64,000 nucleotides of DNA from Micromonospora narathiwatensis (GCF_900089605.1 NZ_LT594324.1:3720001-3784000), one strand, 5' to 3'; counted from the first letter of the stretch, positions 1-8,220 are shown. Numbers and translations are program-made. The notes: a model not told the origin generated them from the sequence alone.

Positions 1-73
1 CAACCGGGCCCAGGCGCTGATGACGGCGCTGCGGCTGGGTCTGCTGGAGGCCCCGGACGCGCCGAAGTTCTGA
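1..73 (+). CDS. C-terminal fragment, possibly LuxR-type HTH end
   Basis: Only the last 23 codons lie in the window, ending NRAQALMTALRLGLLEAPDAPKF before TGA. The pattern NRxQAxxxALRLGLL resembles the last helix of LuxR/NarL-type helix-turn-helix domains, so a response regulator is a reasonable guess, but the fragment is too short to be sure. A terminator-like hairpin follows about 20 bases after the stop. Confidence 0.4.
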   Translation, partial: NRAQALMTALRLGLLEAPDAPKF

Positions 74-95
74 CGGTCATCCGACAGTCGGAGGA

Positions 96-127
96 AAGGC
101 CCGCGTCCGCGTCCCGGACCGGGCCTT
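96..127 (+). terminator. hairpin terminator after the first gene
   Basis: An 8-bp arm at 96-103 pairs with 120-127, and 105-109 pairs with 115-119 around a 5-nt loop; C104 is bulged. It lies 23 nt past the stop of the upstream fragment. There is no long T-run, as is usual in high-GC actinomycetes. Confidence 0.6.
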
Positions 128-277
128 CCGGCGTTCCGGACGGTCCGCCACCGCGTACGGTGAGCGGTCGACCGCGTAGCGACGGCGGTCTTTGCACCGG
201 GAGAACGGGCGGGCAGAATACCCGGGTGGCCAGCGTGGGCGACAAGCCCGCGCGCTGTTGACACAAAGGGGCGAGCC

Positions 278-1090
278 ATGCAGCGGCCGGACTGGGCACC
301 CGACACGATCGACATCGAGCGCCCGAGCGTCGCCCGCATGTACGACTACTACCTCGGCGGCTCGCACAACTTCGCCGCCGACCGGGCCGCGGCCCGGGCC
401 ATGGTGGACGCCGTGCCGGAGGCGCCGCTGATGGCCCAGGCCAACCGGGCGTTCCTCCGCCGGGCGGTGCAGTTCCTGACCGAGTCGGGCGTACGCCAGT
501 TCCTCGACATCGGCTCCGGCATCCCGACCGTGGGCAACGTGCACGAGATCGCCCAGCGGGTCGACCCGGAGTGCCGGGTGGTCTACGTCGACGTCGACCC
601 GGTCGCGGTGGCGCACAGCCGGGAGATCCTGGCCGGCAACGACCGGGCCACGGTGATCCGGGAGGACCTCCGCCACCCGGCGGCGATCCTCGGCCACCCC
701 GAGGTCACCCGGCTGCTGGACTTCACCCAGCCGGTCGCCGTGATGATCGTGGCGGTGCTGCACTTCATCCCCGACGCGGACCGGCCGGAGGAGATCCTGC
801 GGACGCTGCGCGCGTCCCTCGCCCCCGGCAGCTACCTGGTCATGTCCCAGGCCAGCGACGACGGCCGCACCGGCACGGGCGAGCGGGCCGAGGCCGAGCA
901 GGTCTACCGCCGCACCGACAGCCAGCTCTGGATCCGCAGCCGGGCCGAGCTGGCCGCGCTCTTCGACGGCTTCGAGCTGGCCGACCCGGGCGTGGTCTGG
1001 GTGCCGGAGTGGCGCCCGGAGTCGCCGGAGCAGGCGGAGAACGCCGCGCAGGCGGTCTTCCTGGGCGGCGTCGGGCGACTCGGTGGGTGA
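278..1090 (+). CDS. SAM-dependent methyltransferase, Methyltransf_19 (DUF574) family
   Basis: A 270-residue protein beginning with the family hallmark SVARMYDYYLGGSHNFAADR (about residues 15-34). It is followed by a Rossmann core with FLDIGSGIPT (motif I, SAM-binding glycine loop) and VVYVDVDPVAV (acidic residue that would hold the ribose). Family members are abundant in Streptomyces and Micromonospora, and their methyl acceptors are mostly unknown. Start: ATG 278 behind an AAGGGG-type ribosome site. The stop overlaps the GTG of the next gene by 8 bp, so the two are probably co-translated. The substrate cannot be told from sequence. Confidence 0.88.
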   Translation: MQRPDWAPDTIDIERPSVARMYDYYLGGSHNFAADRAAARAMVDAVPEAPLMAQANRAFLRRAVQFLTESGVRQFLDIGSGIPTVGNVHEIAQRVDPECRVVYVDVDPVAVAHSREILAGNDRATVIREDLRHPAAILGHPEVTRLLDFTQPVAVMIVAVLHFIPDADRPEEILRTLRASLAPGSYLVMSQASDDGRTGTGERAEAEQVYRRTDSQLWIRSRAELAALFDGFELADPGVVWVPEWRPESPEQAENAAQAVFLGGVGRLGG

Positions 1091-2840
1091 CGGCGCCGCC
1101 GCGACCCGCTCCTGCCCCGACAGCTTCGCGCGGGCCTGGGCCAAGGCGGTCTCCGGGACCAGCTACCTGCCGATGACCCAGGCCCAGCTCGAGGCCCTGC
1201 TCCAGCGGCTCACCGAGCGGCTGGCCGTGGCGCTCCGGACCGAGCCGTTCGACCTGCGCGTCGGCCAGCAGGTCGGCGCCGAGCTGGTGCAGGCGCACAT
1301 CGCCTCCGCCGAGGGGCTGGGCCGCACCATCGAGGTGATCCAGCTCCGCCTGGTCCGTGACCTCGGCCTGGTCGACGGCGACGTCGAGGACCGGATGGCC
1401 CGGCTGCTCGCCACGGTCGCCACCGGGTACGCCCGCGCCCTGCGCGACCGCACCCTGGACGAGCAGGAGTCCATCCGGCGGGCCGCGATGATGGCCCGGG
1501 CGCAGGCCGAACGGGCGCTGCGGGACAGCGAGGCCCGCTTCCGGTACCAGGCCACCCACGACCCGCTGACCGACCTGCCCAACCGCACCCTGTTCACCGA
1601 GCGGCTCACCGCCGCGCTGGACGACCCCGGCCGGGGCGCCGACCGGATCGGGGTCTGCTTCCTCGACCTCGACCGGTTCAAGGTGGTCAACGACACCCTC
1701 GGCCATCAGGTCGGCGACTCGCTGCTGGTGTCGGTGGCCCAGCGGCTGCACCGGGTCGTCGGTGAGCACCTGGTGGCTCGGCTCGGCGGCGACGAGTTCG
1801 TCATCCTGGTCGAACGCACCGGTTGCACCGAGGACGCGGTCAAGGTCGCCGAGGCCGCTCTCGCGGCGGTGAGCGAACCGGCGCTCGTCGACGGACACGA
1901 GCTGACCGTGTCGGCCAGCATCGGCATCGTGGAGCGACCCGTGGCCGGCACCACGCCGATGGAGCTGATGCGGGCCGCGGACAGCACCCTGCACTGGGCC
2001 AAGGCGGCCGGCGGGGCCCGCTGGTCGATCTTCGACGCCGACCGCAACCGTCGTGAGCTGGCCCGGTACGCCCTCTCCGCGGCCATCCCCGCCGCCCTGG
2101 ACCGGGGCGAGTTCTATCTCGACTACCAGCCGCTGACCTCGCTGCGCGACGGCCGGGTGCTCGGCATGGAGGCGCTGGTCCGCTGGCGCCACCCCGAGCT
2201 GGGCGTGCTACGGCCGGACAGCTTCATCGGGCTGGCCGAGGAGACCGGGCTGATCGTCCGGCTGGGCGGCTGGGTGCTCGCCGAGGCCTGCCGGGAGGCC
2301 CGCACCTGGTCGACGGGGCGCGACGACGCGCCGTTCGTCAGCGTCAACCTGGCGGTTCGCCAGCTGCACCGGCCGGGCCTGGTGCAGGAGGTGCAGGGTG
2401 TGCTCGGGCGGACCGGGCTGCCCCCGGAGCGGCTCCAACTGGAGGTCACCGAGAGCACCATGATGAGCACCGTCGAGGAGCCGGTACGCGCCCTGCGCGT
2501 GCTCAACGACCTCGGGGTACGCGTCGCCATCGACGACTTCGGCACCGGCTACTGCAACCTGGCGTACCTGCGGGACCTGCCGGTCAGCGAGCTGAAGGTG
2601 GCCGGCGAGTTCGTGGCCGGGCTGCGCGCCCCCGCGGACGACCCGCGCAGCCGTACCGACGAGCGGATCCTCGCCTCGCTGGTCTCGCTCGCCCACGCGC
2701 TAGACCTGACCGTGACCGCCGAGGGCGTGGAGACCGCCGAGCAGGCGGAGCGGCTGCGGGCGATCGGCTGCGACGCCGGGCAGGGCTGGCTCTTCGGCCG
2801 CCCCGCCCCCGCGGATCAGACCCTCCGCCACCCGACCTGA
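1083..2840 (+). CDS. GGDEF-EAL cyclic-di-GMP turnover protein
   Basis: A 585-residue soluble protein. Residues 1-140 are a helical N-terminal region without membrane segments, followed by the usual linker RxQATHDPLTDLPNR. The GGDEF domain (about 155-315) has an intact RLGGDEFVIL active site. The EAL domain (about 325-580) keeps GMEALVRW, VNLAVRQL, LEVTES, DDFGTGY, an ELK lysine, EGVET and GQGW, so both synthesis and hydrolysis of c-di-GMP look possible. The inhibitory I-site RxxD before GGDEF appears lost (VGEH). The GTG start overlaps the upstream methyltransferase stop. Actinomycete relatives act in development, but its direction of activity is not predictable here. Confidence 0.92.
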   Translation: MGDGAAATRSCPDSFARAWAKAVSGTSYLPMTQAQLEALLQRLTERLAVALRTEPFDLRVGQQVGAELVQAHIASAEGLGRTIEVIQLRLVRDLGLVDGDVEDRMARLLATVATGYARALRDRTLDEQESIRRAAMMARAQAERALRDSEARFRYQATHDPLTDLPNRTLFTERLTAALDDPGRGADRIGVCFLDLDRFKVVNDTLGHQVGDSLLVSVAQRLHRVVGEHLVARLGGDEFVILVERTGCTEDAVKVAEAALAAVSEPALVDGHELTVSASIGIVERPVAGTTPMELMRAADSTLHWAKAAGGARWSIFDADRNRRELARYALSAAIPAALDRGEFYLDYQPLTSLRDGRVLGMEALVRWRHPELGVLRPDSFIGLAEETGLIVRLGGWVLAEACREARTWSTGRDDAPFVSVNLAVRQLHRPGLVQEVQGVLGRTGLPPERLQLEVTESTMMSTVEEPVRALRVLNDLGVRVAIDDFGTGYCNLAYLRDLPVSELKVAGEFVAGLRAPADDPRSRTDERILASLVSLAHALDLTVTAEGVETAEQAERLRAIGCDAGQGWLFGRPAPADQTLRHPT

Positions 2841-3157
2841 GCCCCGCGCCCCGCGCCGAGAATCTCGCCACCGCCTTTGGAGCTGATAGCGCAAGCGATT
2901 CGCGGTCCGCTGCGACATGCGGGGCACCTCGGACCGCCATGCGGCCATCGACCGGCGACAATCGACCGGCAACGACCGGGCAGCGGTCAACGGGCAACCT
3001 GAATCGTCTACGACATCAGCTCCAAAGGCGGTCACCGAGACAAGTGCTCCCGGCACGACCGACCGCTGGCAGTCACGACCGGCCCCGCGCGGCATGGTCC
3101 GGCCCGACGCGAGCCGTCAGCAAGGTCACCGCCGGGCGGCGACCCGCCGGACCTGGG
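2841..3157. other. gene-free stretch between convergent genes
   Basis: This 317-base gap separates the GGDEF-EAL gene (+) from pimB (-). It holds the large inverted repeat at 2870-3032 described separately. Its composition is less GC-biased than the neighbouring genes. I see no convincing ORF, tRNA or promoter in it. Confidence 0.7.
2870..3032. repeat. 163-bp element with 32-bp imperfect terminal inverted repeats
   Basis: Bases 2870-2887 (starting ACCGCCTTTGGAG) are exactly complementary to 3015-3032, an 18-bp perfect arm. Continuing inwards, 2896-2901 (CGATTC) pairs with 3001-3006 (GAATCG). Thus 2870-2901 and 3001-3032 are equal 32-nt arms with 27 of 32 positions paired. The 99-nt centre contains a GCGGTCC/GGACCGC pair and two copies of ATCGACCGGC. 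The loop is too large for a simple terminator; a miniature inverted-repeat element or a structured RNA are alternatives. Confidence 0.6.
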
Positions 3158-4282
3158 TCAGCCGGCGAGCAGGGCGGCCATCCGTTCCGCCTGGGCCTCC
3201 CAGCGCCACTCCTGCTCCACCCACGCGCGGCCCGCCGCGCCGAGCTGGCGGGCCAGATCCCGGTCGGCGAGCAGCGTCGCCACCCGGTCGGCGAGCTGGG
3301 CCACGTCCCGGCCCCGGACCACGTACCCGGTCTCCCCCTCGCGGACGGCGTCGGGCGCGCCACCGGAATCCCCGGCCACCACCGGCAGCCCGGTCGCGCT
3401 GGCCTCCAGATAGACGATGCCCAGGCCCTCGACGTCCAGCCCCCGGTTGCGGGTGCGGCAGGGCATGGCGTAGACGTCGCCGGCGGCGTAGTGGGCGGGC
3501 AGCTCGGCCGACGGCACCGAGCCGGTGAAGACCACGTCCCGTTCCACCCCGGTCTGCCGGGCCAGCTTCTCCAGCGTCGCCCGGTACGGCCCGCCGCCGA
3601 CGACCAGCAGCGCCGCGTCCGGCACCCGGCGGCGGATCTCCGGCATGGCCCGGATCAGCATGTCCTGCCCCTTGCGCGGCACCAGGCGCGAGACGCACAC
3701 CACGACCGGCCGGTCGGCCAGGCCCAGCCGCAGCCGTACCCGATCCCCGTCGACGGCCGGGTGGTAGGTCTCCACGTCGACGCCCGGCGCGAGCCGGCGC
3801 AACTCGGTGACCCCGTCCAGCACCCGGGCCAGCCGGACCCGGGTGTACTCGCCCAGGTAGGTGGTGACGTCCACGCCCCGGCCGATCCGGCGCAGCGCCG
3901 TCCGGGCGCCGGGCAGCGCCGCCCAGCCGGCCTCGTGCCCGTGGGTCAGCGCCACCGCCCGCCGGATCCCGGTGCGTCGGCGCAGCCCCGCCGCGAGCAG
4001 CCCCAGCGGGGCGGCCGCGCCGAACCACACCGTGTCGCACTCGTACGACCGGGCCAGCTTCGCGGCGCGGCGGGCGATCAGCGGGGTGGGCAGCAGCACC
4101 TTGGTGCGTTCCCGGATCACCTCGAAGGGCTGGTCGGCGTCGAACTTGGCGGCGCCCCGCCAGCTCGACGCGTACACCACCACCGAGCCCGGGGGCTGGC
4201 GCACCGCGAGGTTGTGCACGAAGGACTGGATGCCGCCGGGGCGGGGCGGGAAGTCGTTGGTGATCAGCAAGGTCCGGCTCAT
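3158..4282 (-). CDS. pimB: PimB-like phosphatidylinositol mannosyltransferase, GT4 family
   Basis: A 374-residue GT-B glycosyltransferase. The N-terminus TNDFPPRPGGIQSFVHNLA and HGHEAGW match the PimB' group, which adds the second mannose to phosphatidylinositol mannoside using GDP-mannose at the cytoplasmic membrane face. The C-terminal half has the GT4 nucleotide-sugar motif VSRLVPRKGQD and the E-x7-E motif EGLGIVYLEASATGLPVV. Start ATG 4282 overlaps the TGA of the upstream M48 peptidase gene (ATGA), indicating coupled translation; a long in-frame upstream extension is only read-through of that gene's alternative frame. The enzyme call rests on N-terminal motif recall; another GT4 mannosyltransferase is possible. 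Confidence 0.85.
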   Translation of the reverse strand: MSRTLLITNDFPPRPGGIQSFVHNLAVRQPPGSVVVYASSWRGAAKFDADQPFEVIRERTKVLLPTPLIARRAAKLARSYECDTVWFGAAAPLGLLAAGLRRRTGIRRAVALTHGHEAGWAALPGARTALRRIGRGVDVTTYLGEYTRVRLARVLDGVTELRRLAPGVDVETYHPAVDGDRVRLRLGLADRPVVVCVSRLVPRKGQDMLIRAMPEIRRRVPDAALLVVGGGPYRATLEKLARQTGVERDVVFTGSVPSAELPAHYAAGDVYAMPCRTRNRGLDVEGLGIVYLEASATGLPVVAGDSGGAPDAVREGETGYVVRGRDVAQLADRVATLLADRDLARQLGAAGRAWVEQEWRWEAQAERMAALLAG

Positions 4283-5538
4283 CTGCCGATCTCCCTGGCG
4301 TAGGCGCGGGCGGCGGCCATCCGCTCCACGGTGGACGGGTGGGACGCCGACCAGAGGTACTCCCACCGGGGCGGGTCGGGGTCGGCCAGGTTGACCCCGG
4401 CCAGGCGACGCTGCATCGCCTCGAAGGTGGTCGGGTCGCCGGTCAGCGCCAGCGCGTGCGCGTCCGCCCGGGCCTCCACCCGCCGCGACACCAGCGCCTG
4501 CACCGGGGTGGCCACCAGCCCGGCCACCGTGATCAGCGCGATGAGCAGCGGGAACGCCCGGGGCTGGGCGATCGAGTCGACCCCGGCCAGGCGCAGCAGC
4601 GGCGGCCAGGAGCCGACCAGGTAGAGGGCCACCACCCCGGCGGCGGCACCGAGCGCGCCGACCAGCGTGCCGACCCAGACGTCGCGGTCCTTTGCGTGCC
4701 CCAACTCGTGGGCGACCACGCTGGTCACCTCCTCGGGGGTGGCCTCGCGCAGCAGGGTGTCGTAGACCACCACCCGCCGGGTGGGCCCCAGGCCCGACAC
4801 GTACGCGTTGACCGCGCGGGTCCGCCGGGACGCGTCGGCGACCAGCACGTCGCGGACCGGCACGCCGTCCCGGGCGGCCAGGCTCATCAGCTCGCTGCGC
4901 AGCGGGCCGGGCTCCATCGGGGTGAACCGGTTGAACACCGGCTCCACCAGCACCGGCAGCACGAACGACAGCAGCACCACCAGCCCGGCCGCCCCGGCCG
5001 CGCCGAACGCCCACCACCAGCGGGGCGCGAGCCGGACGACCGAGTAGAAGCCGAGCAGCACCAGCGCGCCGATGACCGCGCTGACCGCGTACGACTTGAG
5101 CAGGTCGACCGCCCAGCCGCCCCAGCCCTGGGTGCTCAGCCCGTAGCGGGTGAGTACGGTGTGCCGCCACGCGGCGAGGGGCAGGGTGAGCAGGTCGGCG
5201 AGGAGCAGCACGGCGAGCCCGCCGAGCACCGCCTGGGCGACCCAGTGCCCGCCGAACGGCCGACCGACGACCTCCACCAGGCGACCGCCGATCGGTGTCA
5301 GCCCGAGCACCAGGGCCACCACCAGGCCGACGGCGAGCGCCGACCATCCGGCGGGGCGCAGCGCGCCATGGAACGCCCGCCCCCGGGCCACCTGCTCGAC
5401 CGGGAGGGCTCGTAGCGCGGCCAACTGGTCGGCGCGGGGCGCCGGTGGCCGCTGCCATGGGATCAGCAGCGCCGCGGTGACGGCCAGCGCCACGGCCAGC
5501 CCGACCAGGGTGAGCAGCGCCCAGCCGCGCGGGGTCAC
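4279..5538 (-). CDS. M48 family (Ste24-like) membrane metallopeptidase
   Basis: A 419-residue multi-pass membrane protein with the zinc motif VVAHELGHAKD (HExxH) about 260 residues in and a downstream ARADAHAL glutamate/aspartate region, the layout of CAAX-protease/Ste24 M48 enzymes. Hydrophobic segments occur at the N-terminus (WALLTLVGLAVALAVTAALL) and flank the active site. Such enzymes cleave membrane proteins; no substrate is evident. I chose GTG 5538 because it overlaps the stop of a short ORF (GTGA) that carries the only good ribosome binding site upstream, and because residues upstream in frame look non-coding. The gene overlaps pimB by 4 bp. Confidence 0.82.
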   Translation of the reverse strand: MTPRGWALLTLVGLAVALAVTAALLIPWQRPPAPRADQLAALRALPVEQVARGRAFHGALRPAGWSALAVGLVVALVLGLTPIGGRLVEVVGRPFGGHWVAQAVLGGLAVLLLADLLTLPLAAWRHTVLTRYGLSTQGWGGWAVDLLKSYAVSAVIGALVLLGFYSVVRLAPRWWWAFGAAGAAGLVVLLSFVLPVLVEPVFNRFTPMEPGPLRSELMSLAARDGVPVRDVLVADASRRTRAVNAYVSGLGPTRRVVVYDTLLREATPEEVTSVVAHELGHAKDRDVWVGTLVGALGAAAGVVALYLVGSWPPLLRLAGVDSIAQPRAFPLLIALITVAGLVATPVQALVSRRVEARADAHALALTGDPTTFEAMQRRLAGVNLADPDPPRWEYLWSASHPSTVERMAAARAYAREIGR

Positions 5539-5651
5539 CGCGACACCCGTCCGGAGGCGCCGACACCGGGCGCCGCACGCAGGCTGGCCCGGCCGGTCGT
5601 CTCCGGGGCCACCACCCCTCGCGCGCCGCTGCTGCGCCGTACCCGCTTCAT
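5535..5651 (-). CDS. putative 38-aa leader peptide upstream of the M48 peptidase
   Basis: ATG 5651 is preceded by GGGAGGG with a 6-nt spacer, one of the best ribosome sites in the region, and by a TAAGAT -10-like box at 5678-5683. The ORF reads MKRVRRSSGARGVV... and is arginine-rich. Its TGA overlaps the GTG of the peptidase gene (GTGA), which itself lacks a good ribosome site. It could be a genuine small basic protein or simply a translational entry point. No family recognised. Confidence 0.45.
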   Translation of the reverse strand: MKRVRRSSGARGVVAPETTGRASLRAAPGVGASGRVSR

Positions 5652-5677
5652 GCCACACCCTCCCGCCGTGACCGCTC

Positions 5678-5683
5678 ATCTTA
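5678..5683 (-). promoter_or_regulatory. -10 box of the M48-pimB operon
   Basis: TAAGAT on the minus strand. A transcript starting about 7 nt downstream would have a roughly 20-nt leader containing the GGGAGGG ribosome site of the 38-aa ORF. Confidence 0.5.
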
Positions 5684-5810
5684 TTGCCCGCCCGGCCACC
5701 GCCCGCAGGGCGTCGTCCGCGACGGCGTGACCTGGCTGGTGCCATATCCGACACCAGAACGACGCCATGCGACGTCAATCAGACTTGATATGACGCCACA
5801 ATGGTGCCAC

Positions 5811-5822
5811 CATGACGTCATG
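5811..5822. promoter_or_regulatory. 12-bp palindrome overlapping the start codon (candidate operator)
   Basis: CATGACGTCATG is a perfect palindrome whose last three bases are the start codon of the regulator-like gene. Related half-sites (GACGTCA, TGACGCC, TTGACGTC) recur between 5770 and 5835, along with an ATCA-GACT-TGAT inverted repeat near 5778. This pattern suits autoregulation by the encoded ribbon-helix-helix-type protein. Confidence 0.5.
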
Positions 5823-6332
5823 GATTTGACGTCGTATGTCGACAGCCTCCGCCAGGAACTGGCCGGCGTCGCCGAACTCGGCGGCGAAGAGGTCCGCGCG
5901 TTGGCCGAAAGGCTCACCGGGTCGATGGAGTCCGCCTTCCGGCTGGCGCTGCTGGAGGCGCTGTCCGCGGCGGCCGGCGAGATCACCCGGGATCTCGCCC
6001 CGGGGTCGGTCGAGCTGCGCCTACGCGGCCGGGAGGCCAACTTCGTGGTGACGCCACCGCCGGTCGAGCCGCCGCTCCAGGCCGGTCCCGCCGGCTCCGG
6101 CACCGACGCCCCGGCCGTCCCCGACGCCGAGGACGGCCCGGTGTCGCGGATCAGCTTCCGGCTGCCCGACCAGCTCAAGAGCCGGATCGAGGAGGCCGCC
6201 AACCGGGAGGGGCTCTCGGTCAACGCCTGGCTCGTCCGGGCCGCCACGGCCGCGGTGCAGTCCGCTCCCCTGGTCCGACCGGCGGCGCGAGCCCCACGCG
6301 GCAGCCAGCGCTACACCGGCTGGGTCCGCTGA
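5820..6332 (+). CDS. putative ribbon-helix-helix (CopG/HicB-like) DNA-binding protein
   Basis: A 170-residue protein. Residues 1-60 are helical and acidic; the C-terminal part ISFRLPDQLKSRIEEAANREGLSVNAWLVRAATAAV (about 115-150) is a typical ribbon-helix-helix strand-helix-helix, as in HicB/CopG antitoxins and Arc-like repressors. A basic tail (RGSQRYTGWVR) follows. No toxin gene lies beside it; instead a DUF4097 gene and an ABC exporter follow on the same strand, so it probably regulates those. There is no Shine-Dalgarno sequence before ATG 5820, so a leaderless message is likely. The start codon lies in a perfect palindrome. Confidence 0.72.
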   Translation: MDLTSYVDSLRQELAGVAELGGEEVRALAERLTGSMESAFRLALLEALSAAAGEITRDLAPGSVELRLRGREANFVVTPPPVEPPLQAGPAGSGTDAPAVPDAEDGPVSRISFRLPDQLKSRIEEAANREGLSVNAWLVRAATAAVQSAPLVRPAARAPRGSQRYTGWVR

Positions 6333-6396
6333 CCACCCGACGCCCCGGCCCGTCCCGCACCGCCGCCCCCAACGCCCGAACCAGGAGGAACCCGTC

Positions 6397-7242
6397 ATGC
6401 CCACCTTCGACACCCCGGAACAGATCCAGGCCGTCGTGGACATCAGCGTCGGCGACATCCACATCGTGGCCAGCGACCGCGAGACCACGGTCGTCGAGAT
6501 ACGCCCGACCGACGACACCAGGGAGGCCGACATCCAGGCCGCACAGCAGACCCGCGTCGAATACGGCGACGGCAGGCTGGTGGTCAAGGGGCCGCGGACG
6601 AAGGTCCTGGGCGTGTTCGGCAAGGTCGGGTCGATCGACGTGACGATCGACCTGCCGACCGGCTCGCGGGTGCAGGGCAACGCCTCGGTCGGCGCGTTCC
6701 GCTGCACCGGTCGCCTCGGCGAGTGCCGGCTGAAGACCTCTGCCGGCGACATCCACGCCGACCACACCGGCCCGCTGGACCTCTCCACCGCCGCGGGCGC
6801 GGTGGAGGTGAGCACCGTCGCCGGTCGCGCCGAGGTGAGCACCGGCTCCGGCCGGGTCCGGCTGGGCGAGATCGACGGTGGCGCGGTGATCAAGAACTCC
6901 AACGGCGACAGCTGGGTCGGCACGGTTGGCGGCGACCTGCGGGTGAACGCGGCCAACGGCAACATCTCCGTCGACCGCGCCGGGTCCGGCGTCACCGCCG
7001 CCACCGCCAACGGCAACATCCGGATCGGAGAGGTCCGCCACGGGCCGGTGTCGATGAAGACCGCGATGGGCGAGCTTGAGGTCGGCATCCACGGCGGCAC
7101 CGCTGCCTTCCTGGACCTGCACACCTCCTTCGGGACCGTGCGAAACCAGATCGAGCCGTCCGACACCCCGCCGCAGGAGGAACGGACCGTCGAGGTCCGC
7201 GCCCGCACCTCGTACGGCGACATCGTCATCCGGCGCAGCTGA
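6397..7242 (+). CDS. DUF4097 family beta-strand repeat protein
   Basis: A 281-residue protein with no signal peptide or membrane segment, composed of repeating short beta strands (for example ISVGDIHIVASDRE, SAGDIHADHTGPL, ANGNISVDRAGSG, ANGNIRIGEVRHG), the right-handed helical layout of DUF4097/DUF4098 proteins. The function of the family is unknown; members often sit next to ABC exporters or anti-sigma genes. Start ATG 6397 follows AGGAGGA with a good spacer. Twenty-four bases separate it from the ABC ATPase gene, so they form one operon. Confidence 0.85.
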   Translation: MPTFDTPEQIQAVVDISVGDIHIVASDRETTVVEIRPTDDTREADIQAAQQTRVEYGDGRLVVKGPRTKVLGVFGKVGSIDVTIDLPTGSRVQGNASVGAFRCTGRLGECRLKTSAGDIHADHTGPLDLSTAAGAVEVSTVAGRAEVSTGSGRVRLGEIDGGAVIKNSNGDSWVGTVGGDLRVNAANGNISVDRAGSGVTAATANGNIRIGEVRHGPVSMKTAMGELEVGIHGGTAAFLDLHTSFGTVRNQIEPSDTPPQEERTVEVRARTSYGDIVIRRS

Positions 7243-7266
7243 CCCCGCCCTTCCAGAGGAGACACG

Positions 7267-8220
7267 ATGACCACCTCGCCCCCGCCCGCGATCGCGGCCA
7301 CCGGACTCCGCAAGTCCTACGGCGACCACGTGGTGCTCGACGGCATCGACCTGGCCGTGTCGCCGGGAACGATCTTCGCGCTGCTCGGCCCGAACGGCGC
7401 CGGCAAGACCACCACCGTGCAGATCCTGTCCACGCTCATCCCGGCCGATGACGGCGTGGCCCGGGTCGCCGGGCACGACGTGACCCGGGACGCCGACGCG
7501 GTACGGGCGGTGATCGGCGTGACCGGCCAGTTCGCCGCCGTCGACGGACTGCTCACCGGCACGGAGAACCTGCTCCTGATGGCCGACCTGCACCACCTCG
7601 ACCGTGCCGAGGGCCGGCGACGCACCCGCGAGCTGCTGGCGCGCTTCGACCTCGTCGAGGCGGCCGACAAGACCGCCGCCACCTACTCCGGCGGCATGCG
7701 CCGCCGGCTCGACCTGGCGATGGGGTTGATCGGCGCGCCGCGTGTGCTCTTCCTCGACGAGCCGACCACCGGCCTCGACCCGCGCAGTCGACGCGAGGTG
7801 TGGCGGATCGTCCGCGACCTCGTCGCCGACGGGATGACCATCTTTCTCACCACGCAGTACCTGGAGGAGGCGGACCAGCTCGCGGACCGGGTGGCCGTGC
7901 TCGACCACGGCCGGCTGATCGCCGAGGGCACCCCGGACGAACTCAAGCGCCTCGTCCCGGGCGGGCACATCGCCCTGCGGTTCACCGACCCGGCGAACCG
8001 CGCCGCGGCCGAGTCCCTGCTCGGCGGCGTCCCCGGCACCGACGAGCTCACCCTGCAGGTCCCCGGCGACGACGGGTTCGCGTCGCTGCGGGCGTTGCTC
8101 GACCGGCTCGACGGCGCCTCGATCGGCGTCGAGTCGCTCGCCGTGCACACTCCCGACCTCGACGACGTCTTCCTGGCACTCACCCACCAGCCCACCGAGG
8201 AGAAGGTCCCGCTGCCATGA
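7267..8220 (+). CDS. ABC transporter ATP-binding protein, DrrA-like
   Basis: A 317-residue ATPase with Walker A GPNGAGKTTTVQ, signature YSGGMRRRLDLAMG, Walker B VLFLDEPTTGLDP and a TTQYLEEAD switch (Gln replaces the usual His, as is common in daunorubicin-resistance DrrA proteins). The last 85 residues form the DrrA-type C-terminal domain. It energises drug or lipid export with the permease that follows. Start ATG 7267 follows AGAGGAG; the stop overlaps the permease start (ATGA). Confidence 0.92.
   Translation: MTTSPPPAIAATGLRKSYGDHVVLDGIDLAVSPGTIFALLGPNGAGKTTTVQILSTLIPADDGVARVAGHDVTRDADAVRAVIGVTGQFAAVDGLLTGTENLLLMADLHHLDRAEGRRRTRELLARFDLVEAADKTAATYSGGMRRRLDLAMGLIGAPRVLFLDEPTTGLDPRSRREVWRIVRDLVADGMTIFLTTQYLEEADQLADRVAVLDHGRLIAEGTPDELKRLVPGGHIALRFTDPANRAAAESLLGGVPGTDELTLQVPGDDGFASLRALLDRLDGASIGVESLAVHTPDLDDVFLALTHQPTEEKVPLP

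Noticed and set aside
258..263. TTGACA as -35 box for the first methyltransferase gene
   Set aside because: It lies only 15 nt from the start codon, leaving no space for a -10 box and transcription start.
840..2192. Long minus-strand reading frame opposite the methyltransferase and GGDEF-EAL genes
   Set aside because: It is the GC-rich antisense shadow of recognised genes; composition is Gly/Arg/Val-rich with no domain.
2939..4303. Plus-strand 454-codon frame opposite pimB
   Set aside because: It lies antisense to a conserved glycosyltransferase, runs across the inverted-repeat element and has no recognisable motif.
3158..5578. Single 806-codon frame covering pimB and the M48 region
   Set aside because: The first 430 codons are an out-of-frame reading of the peptidase gene; PimB homology begins exactly at ATG 4282.
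5820..6332. Toxin-antitoxin pair
   Set aside because: The ribbon-helix-helix protein has no adjacent small toxin gene on either side; the following gene is a DUF4097 protein in an exporter operon.
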